A stretch of 64,000 bases of DNA from Paraburkholderia aspalathi (GTDB lineage: Bacteria > Pseudomonadota > Gammaproteobacteria > Burkholderiales > Burkholderiaceae): the NCBI RefSeq assembly GCF_900116445.1, contig NZ_FPBH01000009.1, positions 1 through 64,000 on the forward strand, in the 5' to 3' direction. A program made the translations under genes and the position numbers. Positions 1 through 8,942 of the stretch are shown one piece after another. Below the pieces are notes generated by a model, which saw nothing but the letters and a program-made list of their open reading frames with translations, was not told where the DNA came from and made no database searches. How positions within the stretch are numbered: position 1 is the stretch's first letter; every line of letters begins with the position of its first letter.

Positions 1-830
1 ATCGGGCGGCCGAAGACGACGCGTTCCTTGACGTACTTACAGACCTTGTCGAGGAACCAGTAGCCGTCGCCGATACATTCAGCGGCGATCAGCGTCCGCT
101 CAGCGTTCAGGCCATCGAGGATATACTTGAAGCCTTTGCCTTCCTCGCCGATCAGGTTTTCGGCGGGAATCTCGAGGTTGTCGAAAAATAGCTCGTTAGT
201 CTCGTGATTCACCATGTTCGGGATGGGGCGAACCGTCATGCCTTTGCCGATTGCCTGATGCAGGTCGACCAGAAAGATCGACATGCCTTCGGATTTCTTC
301 GCGACCTGATCGATCGGCGTGGTCCGCGCGAGCAGAATCATGAGATCGGAATGCTGGATCCGGGAGATCCACACCTTCTGACCGTTGACGACGTATCTGT
401 CGCCTTTGCGCACGGCGGTTGTCTTGAGGCTGGTGGTGTCGCTACCTGTTGTCGGCTCGGTCACGCCCATCGACTGAAGTCGCAACTTTCCACTGGCGAT
501 TTCCGGAAGGTACCGAGCCTTTTGTTCTGCCGAACCGTGCCTGAGCAGCGTCCCCATGTTGTACATCTGGCCATGACACGCACCGGAATTGCCGCCGCTG
601 CGGTTGATCTCTTCCATGATCACCGAGGCTTCCGCCAGACCGAGCCCGGAGCCGCCATACTCCTGCGGAATGAGGGCCGCAAGCCAACCGGCGTCGGTTA
701 GCGCTTGCACAAAGGTTTCAGGGTAGGCGCGTTCCTCGTCGATCTTGCGGAAATACTCGGCGGGGAAGTTGGAACACAGATCGCGAACCGCTTCGCGAAT
801 GTCCTGATAGGGGTCAACGTTAGCCAGCAC
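1..830 (-). CDS. Acyl-CoA dehydrogenase (C-terminus cut by window edge)
   Basis: The visible 276 codons carry the N-terminal and middle domains of an FAD-dependent acyl-CoA dehydrogenase: helical region, then IPQEYGGSG, then the FAD-contacting VTEPTTGSD and WISRIQHSD segments, ending in YVKERVVFGRP near position 1. It should introduce a 2,3-double bond into an acyl-CoA. The start is a GTG at 830, chosen because GAGGAG lies about 9 bases upstream and the reading begins with the usual helical N-terminus; no ATG fits. The catalytic C-terminal domain lies outside the window. It heads toward the left edge downstream of the MaoC-type hydratase, which could act on its product. Confidence 0.88.
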   Translation of the reverse strand, partial: MLANVDPYQDIREAVRDLCSNFPAEYFRKIDEERAYPETFVQALTDAGWLAALIPQEYGGSGLGLAEASVIMEEINRSGGNSGACHGQMYNMGTLLRHGSAEQKARYLPEIASGKLRLQSMGVTEPTTGSDTTSLKTTAVRKGDRYVVNGQKVWISRIQHSDLMILLARTTPIDQVAKKSEGMSIFLVDLHQAIGKGMTVRPIPNMVNHETNELFFDNLEIPAENLIGEEGKGFKYILDGLNAERTLIAAECIGDGYWFLDKVCKYVKERVVFGRP

Positions 831-864
831 TTGTCTCTACTCCTCAGAGTTAATTTTGAAGAAC

Positions 865-1725
865 TTACGCGAGTGTCGTTAGCGTCGCCTCGGAATCGAC
901 GCACAACACGCCATCGGAATTGGCTGCCCAGAGCTTCACTTCGGTCGATCCAGGGGCACGGGCTGCGTAGATAAAAAAGGGCGCGCAGTCAAAGAGCGGG
1001 TTGACCGCCTTGAACGAGAACGATGCAATCGATTCGCCAGGAAGGCTGCGCCGCAGGAGATTGATCAGCAATGTCGCAGTCAGTGGCCCGTGAACGACCA
1101 GCGCCGGATAGCCTTCCTGTTCCTGGGCGTAGGTGCGGTCATAGTGAATGCGGTGGCCGTTAAAGGTATCGGCGGAGTAGCGAAAGAGAAGGACCGGGTC
1201 GGGCACGATCTCCCGTTTCCAGGTGAACTCTGCCGGCGCGCTCGGGCCGGTTGCCGTGGTGTACGCCGTCGCCGCGGACTCGCGGTACACAATGTCCTGC
1301 TCCTCGGAAACCAGCGGACCTTCGAGGTCTTCCAGTTCGTGACGCAGGCGCACAAACACGAGCTTTCCGGTGCGCCCTTCCTTGGCGGCGACGTCGAGAA
1401 TCTGCGACGTCCTGGTGATTTCGCTGCCGACCACGAGCGGACGTTCGAACCGGACGCGGCTGCCCGCCCACATCCGTCTGGGCAGTGGCACTGGCGGCAG
1501 GAATCCACCGCGTGCCGGGTGTCCGTCCGTGCCGATCTGTGACTGCGAAACGATGTGAGGAAAAAACGCCCAGTGCCACAGCGGAGGCAACGGAGAACCG
1601 ACATGCGGGACGTCCTCATAGTCCAGCGTCGCGGCGAGTTGTTGCGCAAGACGTGGTGAGACGAATTCGCGTTCGGCCTGTGTGCGGCCGATCCAGGTGC
1701 GCAGGTAGTCGAGTTCAGCAGTCAT
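865..1725 (-). CDS. MaoC/HTD2-type acyl-CoA hydratase (FAS1-like dehydratase)
   Basis: The 286-residue protein has an N-terminal FAS1-like dehydratase half and a C-terminal hot-dog half with the hydratase-2 signature (RYSADTFNGHRIHYD followed by GYPALVVHGPL), which supplies the catalytic Asn/Asp and His residues. Size and layout match the mesaconyl-C4-CoA / 3-methylfumaryl-CoA hydratase group, so reversible hydration of a branched or cyclic enoyl-CoA is likely. It lies 34 bases upstream of the acyl-CoA dehydrogenase and is probably cotranscribed. The real substrate cannot be read from sequence. Confidence 0.8.
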   Translation of the reverse strand: MTAELDYLRTWIGRTQAEREFVSPRLAQQLAATLDYEDVPHVGSPLPPLWHWAFFPHIVSQSQIGTDGHPARGGFLPPVPLPRRMWAGSRVRFERPLVVGSEITRTSQILDVAAKEGRTGKLVFVRLRHELEDLEGPLVSEEQDIVYRESAATAYTTATGPSAPAEFTWKREIVPDPVLLFRYSADTFNGHRIHYDRTYAQEQEGYPALVVHGPLTATLLINLLRRSLPGESIASFSFKAVNPLFDCAPFFIYAARAPGSTEVKLWAANSDGVLCVDSEATLTTLA

Positions 1726-1830
1726 GGGGGGCGTCGGGTAGCGTCGTTCACGCTAGATTGACGCACCGGCCTGCTCACTACAATTTGTGTGTGGAGAAGA
1801 GGGCTTTAAACGCAGACTAACTGCTGACGT

Positions 1831-2751
1831 TCAGGCCGGCAGGGGCTCATGATCGGTTTTGCACTTCTGCGTGAGGAGGTCGACCAGTTCCCGCGCGAAA
1901 GACGGCAACAGGTCAAGGTTGCGCACGCAGATCAGCAGATTGCGCGTCGCCCACTCGTCCTCGATTTCAACGAGCCGGATGTTCATGGTTTTCACATAGC
2001 GTACCGCTGACGAGCAAGGCAGCACGCCGATCCCGACGTTGGCCTCGATCATCCGGCACAGCGCTTCGAAGTTACCGACTTCAATGCGCACCTGAAGTTT
2101 CTTGTGCATGTCGCTTGCTACGCGGTTCAGAAAGGTGTGAATCGCGCTAGCTTCGGGCATTCCGACGAAGTCAAACCCGCTTGCCTCTTCAAACGGAATG
2201 GACGTCTTTCCGGCGAGGGGGTGCGCATTCGAGACCGCCAATATGAGCCGGTCTGAGCGGTACGGCAGGACTTGCAGCGATTCGGGCCTGACATTGCCGG
2301 CGACTATCCCGACGTCCGCTGTGCCTTCACTGACCGCGCGTACCACGTCATGGCTCAAGCGTTCGCGAAGCTCGACGTTCACGTCAGGATGTTCCGCGAG
2401 AAAGTTACGCAGGTCGTTAGGTAAGAATTCAGTTGTAGCGGTAGTGTTCGCAAAGATCCGCACATGACCTTTGATGCCGCGCGCGTACTCCTGCATGTCG
2501 CCGCGCAGCTGCTCGAGCTGCGACAGGACTAGCCGGGCGTGGTGAAGGAAGGCCTGGCCCGGCGGCGTGAGCGTAACGCCCTGGCTGGTCCGATACAGCA
2601 GCTTGGTCCCCATGCTTTCTTCCAGATTCTTGATCCGGGTGCTTGCCGCAGGGACGGACATATGAAATCGCTCGGCGCCACGCGTCAGGCTATCCGTCTC
2701 TGCGATACATGTGATGAGACGAAGATCAACGAGATCGAAATGCATGGTCAT
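1831..2751 (-). CDS. LysR-family transcriptional regulator
   Basis: The 306-residue protein has the typical N-terminal winged HTH (residues about 3-62, with LRLITCIAETDSLTRGAERF and SRIKNLEESMG-type segments) and a periplasmic-binding-like effector domain from about residue 90. It lies in the same direction as the hydratase and dehydrogenase genes rather than divergent from a target, so it may regulate either those genes or the operon upstream. The effector is unknown. The gap to the hydratase gene is about 105 bases, enough for a separate promoter for that pair. Confidence 0.9.
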   Translation of the reverse strand: MTMHFDLVDLRLITCIAETDSLTRGAERFHMSVPAASTRIKNLEESMGTKLLYRTSQGVTLTPPGQAFLHHARLVLSQLEQLRGDMQEYARGIKGHVRIFANTTATTEFLPNDLRNFLAEHPDVNVELRERLSHDVVRAVSEGTADVGIVAGNVRPESLQVLPYRSDRLILAVSNAHPLAGKTSIPFEEASGFDFVGMPEASAIHTFLNRVASDMHKKLQVRIEVGNFEALCRMIEANVGIGVLPCSSAVRYVKTMNIRLVEIEDEWATRNLLICVRNLDLLPSFARELVDLLTQKCKTDHEPLPA

Positions 2752-2941
2752 GTTACGTGCTCTGAATGAAGAGATGCTCGGTTGATCCAGTGTGGCAAAA
2801 AGCGGAAATCAATCTGGAGAAAGCGATGTTGATTACGTCGTTCAGCAACGGACGTTCGATTTGTTCGATACCGAAAGTGCCAAAGCAGCCCCACAGCAGG
2901 CCCTGAAAAAGGTGCGCTCCGAGTTTGTCCCCGACGGGTGT

Positions 2942-3643
2942 TCAGTTGCCTGTTGCGCAACCCGGGCCGCCGACGATCTTCAGCGTATAAACCGTCGACG
3001 CGCCCAACTGCTGTGGCGCGATCGGCTCGACCAGCCACGGAGGCAACTGATTCAGGTCCAATTCGCTCGGGCCCAACTCAAGCGTCGCATCCGCTGCCGT
3101 GATGGTCAGCGTGGGCAGCGATGCATGGTGGAACACGACAAAAAACGGATCGTTATACGTGAGGCTGCCGCTGGCAGTCGTTTCCTTCGTAGACGTCACC
3201 ATACGTTTGACTTTGTCAGCCTCGACGATCCAGGCGTGCGCACGGCCTCGGGTCCGAACCGCCAGTTGCAGCGTGGCGGCATCGCTCTGCTGCAGCGCGG
3301 CTGACGACACGCGTGCCGGGTCTGTCGGATCGTCGTCATGCAGCAACGGGTGCATGAGCTCGTCGCCGGCGGGATCTTCGATCCGGTATAGATGGTTATC
3401 CGCCTGCTCGCGCCGGCACGAGGGATAACAGCTGGCCTGGGGCACGTCGATACGCTTGACCAGATGGCCATCGCTCACGAGCGCGATTCGGTCGACAAAC
3501 TCGGTGACTTCGTAGCGGCCCGCATCGCCGGCCGTGCAGCGGGTGGCTTGAGGCGACGGGGGGCCGCTGACTGCGGATGGGGCGGCATGTGCGAGCACCA
3601 TGAGCAGACACCACGGCGCCATGGCCCATTTGAGTGCTCTCAT
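2942..3643 (-). CDS. Secreted protein of unknown function
   Basis: The 233-residue reading begins with a likely signal peptide (basic MRALKW, then a hydrophobic stretch to about residue 22 ending AHAAPSA). The start at 3643 is chosen over an upstream ATG at 3706 because GGGAG lies 5 bases before it and the signal peptide begins there. The mature part has five cysteines (including CYPSC and a C-terminal GGPGC) consistent with export and disulfides. No family is recognised. It sits between the LysR gene and the ferredoxin reductase gene and might not belong to the pathway. Confidence 0.6.
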   Translation of the reverse strand: MRALKWAMAPWCLLMVLAHAAPSAVSGPPSPQATRCTAGDAGRYEVTEFVDRIALVSDGHLVKRIDVPQASCYPSCRREQADNHLYRIEDPAGDELMHPLLHDDDPTDPARVSSAALQQSDAATLQLAVRTRGRAHAWIVEADKVKRMVTSTKETTASGSLTYNDPFFVVFHHASLPTLTITAADATLELGPSELDLNQLPPWLVEPIAPQQLGASTVYTLKIVGGPGCATGN

Positions 3644-3723
3644 CGACGCTCCCGCATATGACGCTGAACCACGATGCCGCTGCGCGCCCGCAGCGGCCTC
3701 ATTCAAATCAGCTTCAGATCAGT

Positions 3724-4962
3724 TCAGCCCGGCTCACGTGTGGCGGCTTCGAATTCCTTCAGGTCGAACCCCGGCTGGGCCGCTTGCACGATGGTCGGCA
3801 ACGCGGCGCGGGCCAGCAGTTTGCGCGACGCCATATGGTCGCCCGGCCGGTTACACGATTCCACTGCGATCAGACGGCCGGAGCGGAAGCACAACACGCT
3901 CAGTTGCCGGCTCTCACCCGAACCGAGCAGGACCGTTTCATCGTGGCCATCGGAGAGCCCTGCGATCTGCAGTTTCAGATCGCCCTGGTCGCTCCAGAAC
4001 CACGGCAACGCGGTGTAAGCCACAGGTTTGCCAGTCAGGCGTGCCGCGACATTGCGGGCCTGGTCGACAGCATTTTGCACCGACTCCAGGCGGATCGGCG
4101 CGCCGCTCCAGGCAGACGGAAAACTGACGGCGTCGCCGATGGCTGAAATTGAAGGATCGCTGGTCAGCAACTGCGTGTCGACGCAGATGCCGTTTTGCAC
4201 GGCGAGGCCCGCGTCGGCGGCGAGGTCGGTGTTGGGTAACACGCCGATCCCGTACACGACCAGTTGCGCTGGCAGACGGCGGTTGTCGCCCGTTTCCACG
4301 GCCACCACCTGGCCGTTGTCGCCGACCAGCCGCGCGACGGTTTGCCCAAAGTCGAACTTCACGCCCCAGCCGGTATGCGCAGCGCTGAACAGCGTCGACA
4401 TGTGCGTGGAGAGGGCGCGCGCCATCGGCCGCGTTCCGAGTTCGATCACGTGGACTGACAGGCCTTTGGCCGCCGCTACGGCCGCGAATTCGAGGCCGAT
4501 GAAGCCGGCGCCGATCACGACCACGTCGCGCGCGGCCGCCACGCGTGGCGCGAGCGCGTCGGCATGTTCCAGCGTGCGGATGCCGAATACGCCGTCGAGT
4601 TCGATTCCCTCAATGGGCGGCACGCGGTTGCGCGCACCCGTGGCGAGCACCAGGTGGTCGTACGGCACGCGCTCGCCGCTCGCCAGTTCCACGCACTGCG
4701 CCTCGCGATCGATCCGCGTGACCCGCGCCTCGACCCGTTCGAGACGCTGTTGCTCGAACCATTCGTGAGTGCGAAAGCGCAGCGCCGTGGTGCCGATCTT
4801 GCCGAGCAGGTAAGCCTTCGACAACGGCGGACGCTGATATGGCACACCTGGCTCGTCGCCGATCAGCGTGATGCGTCCTTCAAAACCTTCCTGCCGCAGC
4901 GAAGCCGCAGTCTGATATCCGGCCTGGCCCGCACCGACAATGACAACGTTATTCAATGACAT
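3724..4962 (-). CDS. FAD/NAD-dependent ferredoxin reductase
   Basis: The 412-residue flavoprotein fits the rhodocoxin/putidaredoxin reductase family. It has an FAD-binding GAGQAG at residues 10-15, the YQRPPLSKAYL segment, a second Rossmann motif VVVIGAGFIGLEFA near residue 150 for NAD(P)H, and the ISAIGDAV FAD motif near residue 280. It should pass electrons from NADH to a [2Fe-2S] ferredoxin, most plausibly the one at 53422-53745, and on to the P450s. The start at 4962 places the Rossmann motif at the N-terminus as usual; the 57-residue upstream extension is not credible. Confidence 0.88.
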   Translation of the reverse strand: MSLNNVVIVGAGQAGYQTAASLRQEGFEGRITLIGDEPGVPYQRPPLSKAYLLGKIGTTALRFRTHEWFEQQRLERVEARVTRIDREAQCVELASGERVPYDHLVLATGARNRVPPIEGIELDGVFGIRTLEHADALAPRVAAARDVVVIGAGFIGLEFAAVAAAKGLSVHVIELGTRPMARALSTHMSTLFSAAHTGWGVKFDFGQTVARLVGDNGQVVAVETGDNRRLPAQLVVYGIGVLPNTDLAADAGLAVQNGICVDTQLLTSDPSISAIGDAVSFPSAWSGAPIRLESVQNAVDQARNVAARLTGKPVAYTALPWFWSDQGDLKLQIAGLSDGHDETVLLGSGESRQLSVLCFRSGRLIAVESCNRPGDHMASRKLLARAALPTIVQAAQPGFDLKEFEAATREPG

Positions 4963-4991
4963 GAGAGGGATCGAGAGTACGAGTCGAGTAA

Positions 4992-6293
4992 TCAGGCCAG
5001 ATTCAGTGAATCGAATTTCGGGTAACGGCCGAGCGGCAGTAGTGTGATCGCGCCGAGCAGAAAGGCGGCGCCGCAGATCGACAGCATCGTCGTGTATGAG
5101 CCGGTCACGGTGTAGATCCGGCCGAATAGCCACGGTGCCAATGCGGCTGCGATGGTGATCAGCGCGACGTGCATGCCGAACAGGCGCCCGTAATTGCGCA
5201 TGCCGAAGTAACGCGCAATCAGATACGCGGCAATGTCGAATTCAGCGCCGGCGCCGAGGCCGATCAACAGCGTCGCAACCGCGAGCGTGGCGGCGTGATC
5301 GGCGCTGGTGGTGGACAGCAGCAGACAACCCAGGGCGGGCATGGCGAGCGCGACCGCAGCGACCGCGGGTGCCCACAGGCGGTCGATCAGATAGCCGACC
5401 AGCAATCGGCCACCAATCAGCGAGAGTCCGAAGCTGCCGAATATATGACTGGCTTCGGCCGCCGAGAGCCCTTTGTCGCGCAGGAGCGGCACGGTGTTGC
5501 TGACCATCGAGACCGTTGCGGCCACCACGAGCGAGAGCGCGATATTGAGCGTCCAGAAGCGTGCCGAACCCATCGCGTCACGGAACGCGAGCCCCGTGTG
5601 CGCCCGCACCGGCGGCGCCGCGCGATGGCCGGCGGCACGCTCGCCACGGCCCGCAGATGCGTCTTGCGCGGCCGGTGTCTGCAACCACATCAGCACGAGC
5701 GGCAACACCAGAATCAACGGCAGCGCCGCCAGCAAAAGAAACGCGGCTTGCCAGTTCCAGCGGCCGATCACCCACGTCACTGCCGACGGAATCAGAATTG
5801 CCGAGAGGCCCGTGCCTGAGAGCATCACGGCAAGTGCCAGGCCGCGATTGCGCTCGAACCACAGGTTGACCAGATGCGTCCACGTGATGTGCATCGTGCC
5901 CATGCCGGCGATCGGCAGCAGCGTGCACATCAGATAGAGCCACCCGATCGAGTGGCCCATCGCCTGCATCAGCGACATCAGCGCATAGACGACGGCGAGT
6001 CCGATCAGCGACGCGATCGTCACGTGCCGCATCCCATAGCGGTCATTGAGCCAGCCGACAATTTGCGCGCCGATCACAGCACCGCCGAACAGAAAGCTGA
6101 TCGCCGGTTGCAGTTCACCGCGGCTCCAGCCGAACGCATGTTGCAGCGGAATCACCAGCGAACCGAACGCATACAGCAGAGAAGCATTGGCGGCCACGCC
6201 AAGCCCGAGCATCGCCATCAGCACGGAGCGCCAGCCGGCGCGGAATTCGGTGAGATCGATGGCGGCGGATTGAGACGAGTCAGAAGGGGACAT
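4992..6293 (-). CDS. MFS transporter (putative diterpenoid or dicarboxylate permease)
   Basis: The 433-residue protein has about twelve hydrophobic segments and the MFS inter-helix pattern (GWLNDRYGMRHV after TM2, and a related segment GGRLLVGYLIDRL in the second half). The layout resembles oxalate/formate antiporter-like MFS proteins. AAAGGAA lies 8 bases before the ATG at 6293, so the longer reading to 6335 is rejected. It is 29 bases upstream of the reductase gene. A permease, DitE, is known in abietane clusters and may be the equivalent, but substrate specificity is not visible. Confidence 0.85.
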   Translation of the reverse strand: MSPSDSSQSAAIDLTEFRAGWRSVLMAMLGLGVAANASLLYAFGSLVIPLQHAFGWSRGELQPAISFLFGGAVIGAQIVGWLNDRYGMRHVTIASLIGLAVVYALMSLMQAMGHSIGWLYLMCTLLPIAGMGTMHITWTHLVNLWFERNRGLALAVMLSGTGLSAILIPSAVTWVIGRWNWQAAFLLLAALPLILVLPLVLMWLQTPAAQDASAGRGERAAGHRAAPPVRAHTGLAFRDAMGSARFWTLNIALSLVVAATVSMVSNTVPLLRDKGLSAAEASHIFGSFGLSLIGGRLLVGYLIDRLWAPAVAAVALAMPALGCLLLSTTSADHAATLAVATLLIGLGAGAEFDIAAYLIARYFGMRNYGRLFGMHVALITIAAALAPWLFGRIYTVTGSYTTMLSICGAAFLLGAITLLPLGRYPKFDSLNLA

Positions 6294-6372
6294 CGGCGGT
6301 TCCTTTACGGATCGGCAAGCGGCCACTGTGCGCACAAAACGCGCCTGGAAAGCAGCCCGCTGCGGGTATGAT

Positions 6373-6405
6373 ATTCCACATACAGAAAACGATTCTACAT
6401 ATAGA
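6373..6405. promoter_or_regulatory. Direct-repeat operator candidate upstream of the MFS gene
   Basis: Two 14-base copies, ATTCCACATACAGA (6373-6386) and ATTCTACATATAGA (6392-6405), differ at two positions and repeat with a 19-base period about 80-110 bases before the MFS start. Each copy is itself partly symmetric (TTC...GAA or GAT). This is the only AT-rich stretch in the 186-base gap between the thiolase-like gene and the MFS gene and looks like a tandem regulator site. The regulator is unknown; an IclR-type protein is a guess. Confidence 0.4.
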
Positions 6406-6479
6406 TTGATGCGAATAACTCGGTAGATGCCCTGGGAGGAGACGCGATTGGTTGCGTCATCGGGCTAAAGTGAGCCGCG

Positions 6480-7670
6480 TCATTGCTTGACCAGCAGCAC
6501 GCTGGCGCCGAGCGGACCACCGCCTGCCGCTGCAATCGCCACCTCATGTGGCGCGACCTGGCGTTCGCCGCCTCGGCCCCACAACTGCGTGCAGGCCTCG
6601 TACACATAGCCGAGGCCATGTGTACGTCCGCCGGACAGCTGGCCACCGTTGGTGTTCAACGGCAAGTGGCCGTCGCGCGCAATGCGCTGGCCGCCCTCGA
6701 CAAATGCGCCGCTCTCGCCGCGCGGGCAGAGTCCGAGTCCTTCCATCCATAGCATGGTCAGGATCGAAAAACCGTCGTAGAGCTGTGCACTACCGACGTC
6801 CTTCGGCTTCAGATCGGTGCGCGACCACAGCATGCGTCCGACATCGAAGCAGGCGATCTCCGTCAACGAAATCTGATCCCACGACCATGGTTGATGCAGC
6901 GCGGAGCCGATGGCTTCGAGCCGGATCGGTGCGTTCGGCCCATTGCGCGCGAGGTCGGCGCGTGACAGCACGATGGCCGTGGACGCGTCGCAATGCACAT
7001 CGCAATCGAACATGCGCAGCGGCGAGGAGATCATGCGGGATGCGAGGTAGTCGTCCATCGTCATTGCATCGCGAAACACCGCTTTCGGATTGAGCATCGC
7101 GTTGGCACGACAGGTCAGCGGAATCTGAGCAAGTTGCTCGGCCGTAGTGCCGTACTCGTGAAAGTGACGTTGCGCATACAGCGCCATCAGGTTGATGCCG
7201 GAGACGACATTGAAAGGCGTGTACCACTGCCAGAAATAGCTGCCGTCGCGGCCCACCGTCTTGTTGGTGAGCGCGCTGGCGGTCTTGTCCTTGAGGCGCG
7301 CGCTTGCCTCGGTAATGGTGCGAAACACCAATACGTGTTTGCACAAACCGGCAGCGATCGCCATCGCGCCGTTCACCAGACCCGTGAGCGGCCCGGGCCC
7401 TTCGTAGCCTGCGCCATACCAGTTCACCTTCAGGCCGAGTACATTCATCAGCGCATTCGGACCCACCGGCGAGAATGGGTTGCCGTTGTCGTTGTCTCCC
7501 GGCCAGCATGAAATCCCGTCGATATCTTCGCGAGTGAGGCCGGCATCGGCGATCGCTTCGAGCGCGGCGTCCACGCTCAACTGCATCGCCGTGCGGTTCG
7601 AAGGGCGGCCCACTTCCGATTGACCGATGCCGCTGATCGCCACGTTCTTCTCGAACAGGTTCTCGCTCAT
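6480..7670 (-). CDS. SCP-x/thiolase-like protein, probable aldolase
   Basis: The 396-residue protein has the thiolase fold as seen in SCP-x/Ltp2-type proteins (N-terminal VAISGIGQSEVGR, later AQLYDGFSI, and a C-terminal GGQLSGGRTHGLG in place of the classical GHP loop). At the position of the nucleophilic cysteine it reads EGPGPLTG, so no cysteine is present. That fits the retro-aldolases Ltp2/Ltp4 better than a true thiolase. It overlaps the DUF35 gene by 4 bases, the same pairing seen for Ltp2 with the DUF35 domain of ChsH2. A thiolase-like DitF is known in abietane clusters. Confidence 0.78.
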   Translation of the reverse strand: MSENLFEKNVAISGIGQSEVGRPSNRTAMQLSVDAALEAIADAGLTREDIDGISCWPGDNDNGNPFSPVGPNALMNVLGLKVNWYGAGYEGPGPLTGLVNGAMAIAAGLCKHVLVFRTITEASARLKDKTASALTNKTVGRDGSYFWQWYTPFNVVSGINLMALYAQRHFHEYGTTAEQLAQIPLTCRANAMLNPKAVFRDAMTMDDYLASRMISSPLRMFDCDVHCDASTAIVLSRADLARNGPNAPIRLEAIGSALHQPWSWDQISLTEIACFDVGRMLWSRTDLKPKDVGSAQLYDGFSILTMLWMEGLGLCPRGESGAFVEGGQRIARDGHLPLNTNGGQLSGGRTHGLGYVYEACTQLWGRGGERQVAPHEVAIAAAGGGPLGASVLLVKQ

Positions 7671-8080
7671 GCCGCGCTCCGTTCGGGATCGGCTTTAAAG
7701 AGTGGCAGCCACACGTCTTCCTGCTGTTCAAATTTCACGCGCACCGGCATGCCGATATGCACGTCCGCGACTGCACCGCCGACGATATTTGTGACGAAAC
7801 GCAGGCCTTCGCGCTCCGCGAGTTCGACGATCGCGACGACATACGGCACCGGAAGGTCGGGCAGCCACGCCTGATGATTGATCGTGAAACTTACCACCTT
7901 GCCACGTCCAGAGACCGGCTTCGCGCCGACGTGCGACGACATGCAGCGTGGGCAGAGTGGCGCGGGCGGATGAAACAGATAGCGGCACGCATCGCAGTGA
8001 TAGATGTTGAGCAGGCCGTGTTCACCGCCTTGCCAGAACGGCGCGGTTTCAGCAGTCAGAAGAGGAAGTTTTCTCGGCAT
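7667..8080 (-). CDS. DUF35 OB-fold protein with N-terminal zinc ribbon
   Basis: The protein has the rubredoxin-like zinc ribbon CDACRYLFHPPAPLCPRC followed by an OB-fold (VVSFTINHQAW, then VAIVELAEREGLRFVTNI), as in DUF35 acyl-CoA-associated proteins. Such proteins form complexes with the thiolase-like protein whose gene overlaps by 4 bases. The start is taken at 8080 because family members begin close to LPLLTAETAPFW. An in-frame ATG at 8134 would add 18 residues, but it lies inside the AT-rich promoter gap. Neither start has a clear ribosome site. Confidence 0.8.
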   Translation of the reverse strand: MPRKLPLLTAETAPFWQGGEHGLLNIYHCDACRYLFHPPAPLCPRCMSSHVGAKPVSGRGKVVSFTINHQAWLPDLPVPYVVAIVELAEREGLRFVTNIVGGAVADVHIGMPVRVKFEQQEDVWLPLFKADPERSAA

Positions 8081-8129
8081 GGATGCGGTTGATTTCGTAT
8101 TGCCTGGCAGTTGACCGTCTGTTGATGTC

Positions 8130-8180
8130 GCCATAATATATGAACAGAAACGAGAAAAATGTATTAAATTAGCGAGAGCG
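8130..8180. promoter_or_regulatory. AT-rich divergent promoter gap with TGTTCATATAT motif
   Basis: Between the DUF35 gene (minus) and the SDR gene (plus) lies an AT-rich block. On the minus strand it contains TGTTCATATAT (8136-8146), the same 11 bases found upstream of the AraC gene at 44553-44563. It probably holds the promoters for both directions and an operator. No transcript data are available, so the assignment rests on base composition, position and the shared word. Confidence 0.45.
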
Positions 8181-8246
8181 GTGCAGGGTTTTCCCGCCAG
8201 GGAAATCACCGGGAAGCCCGGTCAAACACAGGAGACAGGCGTTCTT

Positions 8247-8942
8247 ATGCCGACCAATCAACTCATCCATCGCAGAGTCATCGTCACGGGCGGTCTTGGT
8301 GCGTTAGGGCGCCAGGTCGGCGCCGAACTGAGCGCGCGCGGTGCACGTGTCGCGCTGGTGGATCGCGCTGCGAACGTGGCGACCGACGGCGTGGAAGCGG
8401 TATTCGGCGGTGTCGATCTGGGCGATGCGGCCAGCACCTCGAGCGCGTTCGAGCAAATCGCCGGGCGGCTCGGCGGAATAGACGCGCTGGTCAACATCGC
8501 GGGTGGCTTTGCGTGGGAAACGCTGGAGTCGGGCAGCATCGAAACGTGGGATCGTCTTTACGCGATGAACGTGCGCACGGCGGCGATCGCTTCGCATGAA
8601 GTCCTGCCTTATCTGCTGCGCGAGCAGAGCGCACGCATCGTGAATGTCGGCGCATTGGCCGCCCTGAAGGCCGGTGCGGGCATGGGCGCGTACGCGGCGT
8701 CGAAGGCGGGCGTCGCGCGGCTCACCGAAGCGCTCGCGGAAGAACTGAAAGACCGCAACGTCACCGTCAACGCGGTGCTGCCGAGCATCATCGATACGCC
8801 CGTGAATCGCGCGGATATGCCGGACGCCGATACGTCGCGCTGGGTCGCGGCGGACAAGCTCGCCGCAGTGATCGCCTTCCTGTTGTCTGACGATGCCAGC
8901 GCGATGACCGGCGCGTGCCTGCCGGTAGCGGGGCGCGTGTGA
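8247..8942 (+). CDS. Short-chain dehydrogenase/reductase
   Basis: The 231-residue SDR has the nucleotide-binding VTGGLGALGRQ near residue 14, the NIAGG segment, and the catalytic YAASKAG (Tyr-x-x-x-Lys). It should oxidise or reduce a hydroxyl or keto group with NAD(P). The start at 8247 is preceded by AGGAGA; the longer reading from 8181 lacks a ribosome site. It opens the large plus-strand operon and its stop overlaps the hemerythrin start as TGATG, which indicates translational coupling. Confidence 0.87.
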   Translation: MPTNQLIHRRVIVTGGLGALGRQVGAELSARGARVALVDRAANVATDGVEAVFGGVDLGDAASTSSAFEQIAGRLGGIDALVNIAGGFAWETLESGSIETWDRLYAMNVRTAAIASHEVLPYLLREQSARIVNVGALAALKAGAGMGAYAASKAGVARLTEALAEELKDRNVTVNAVLPSIIDTPVNRADMPDADTSRWVAADKLAAVIAFLLSDDASAMTGACLPVAGRV

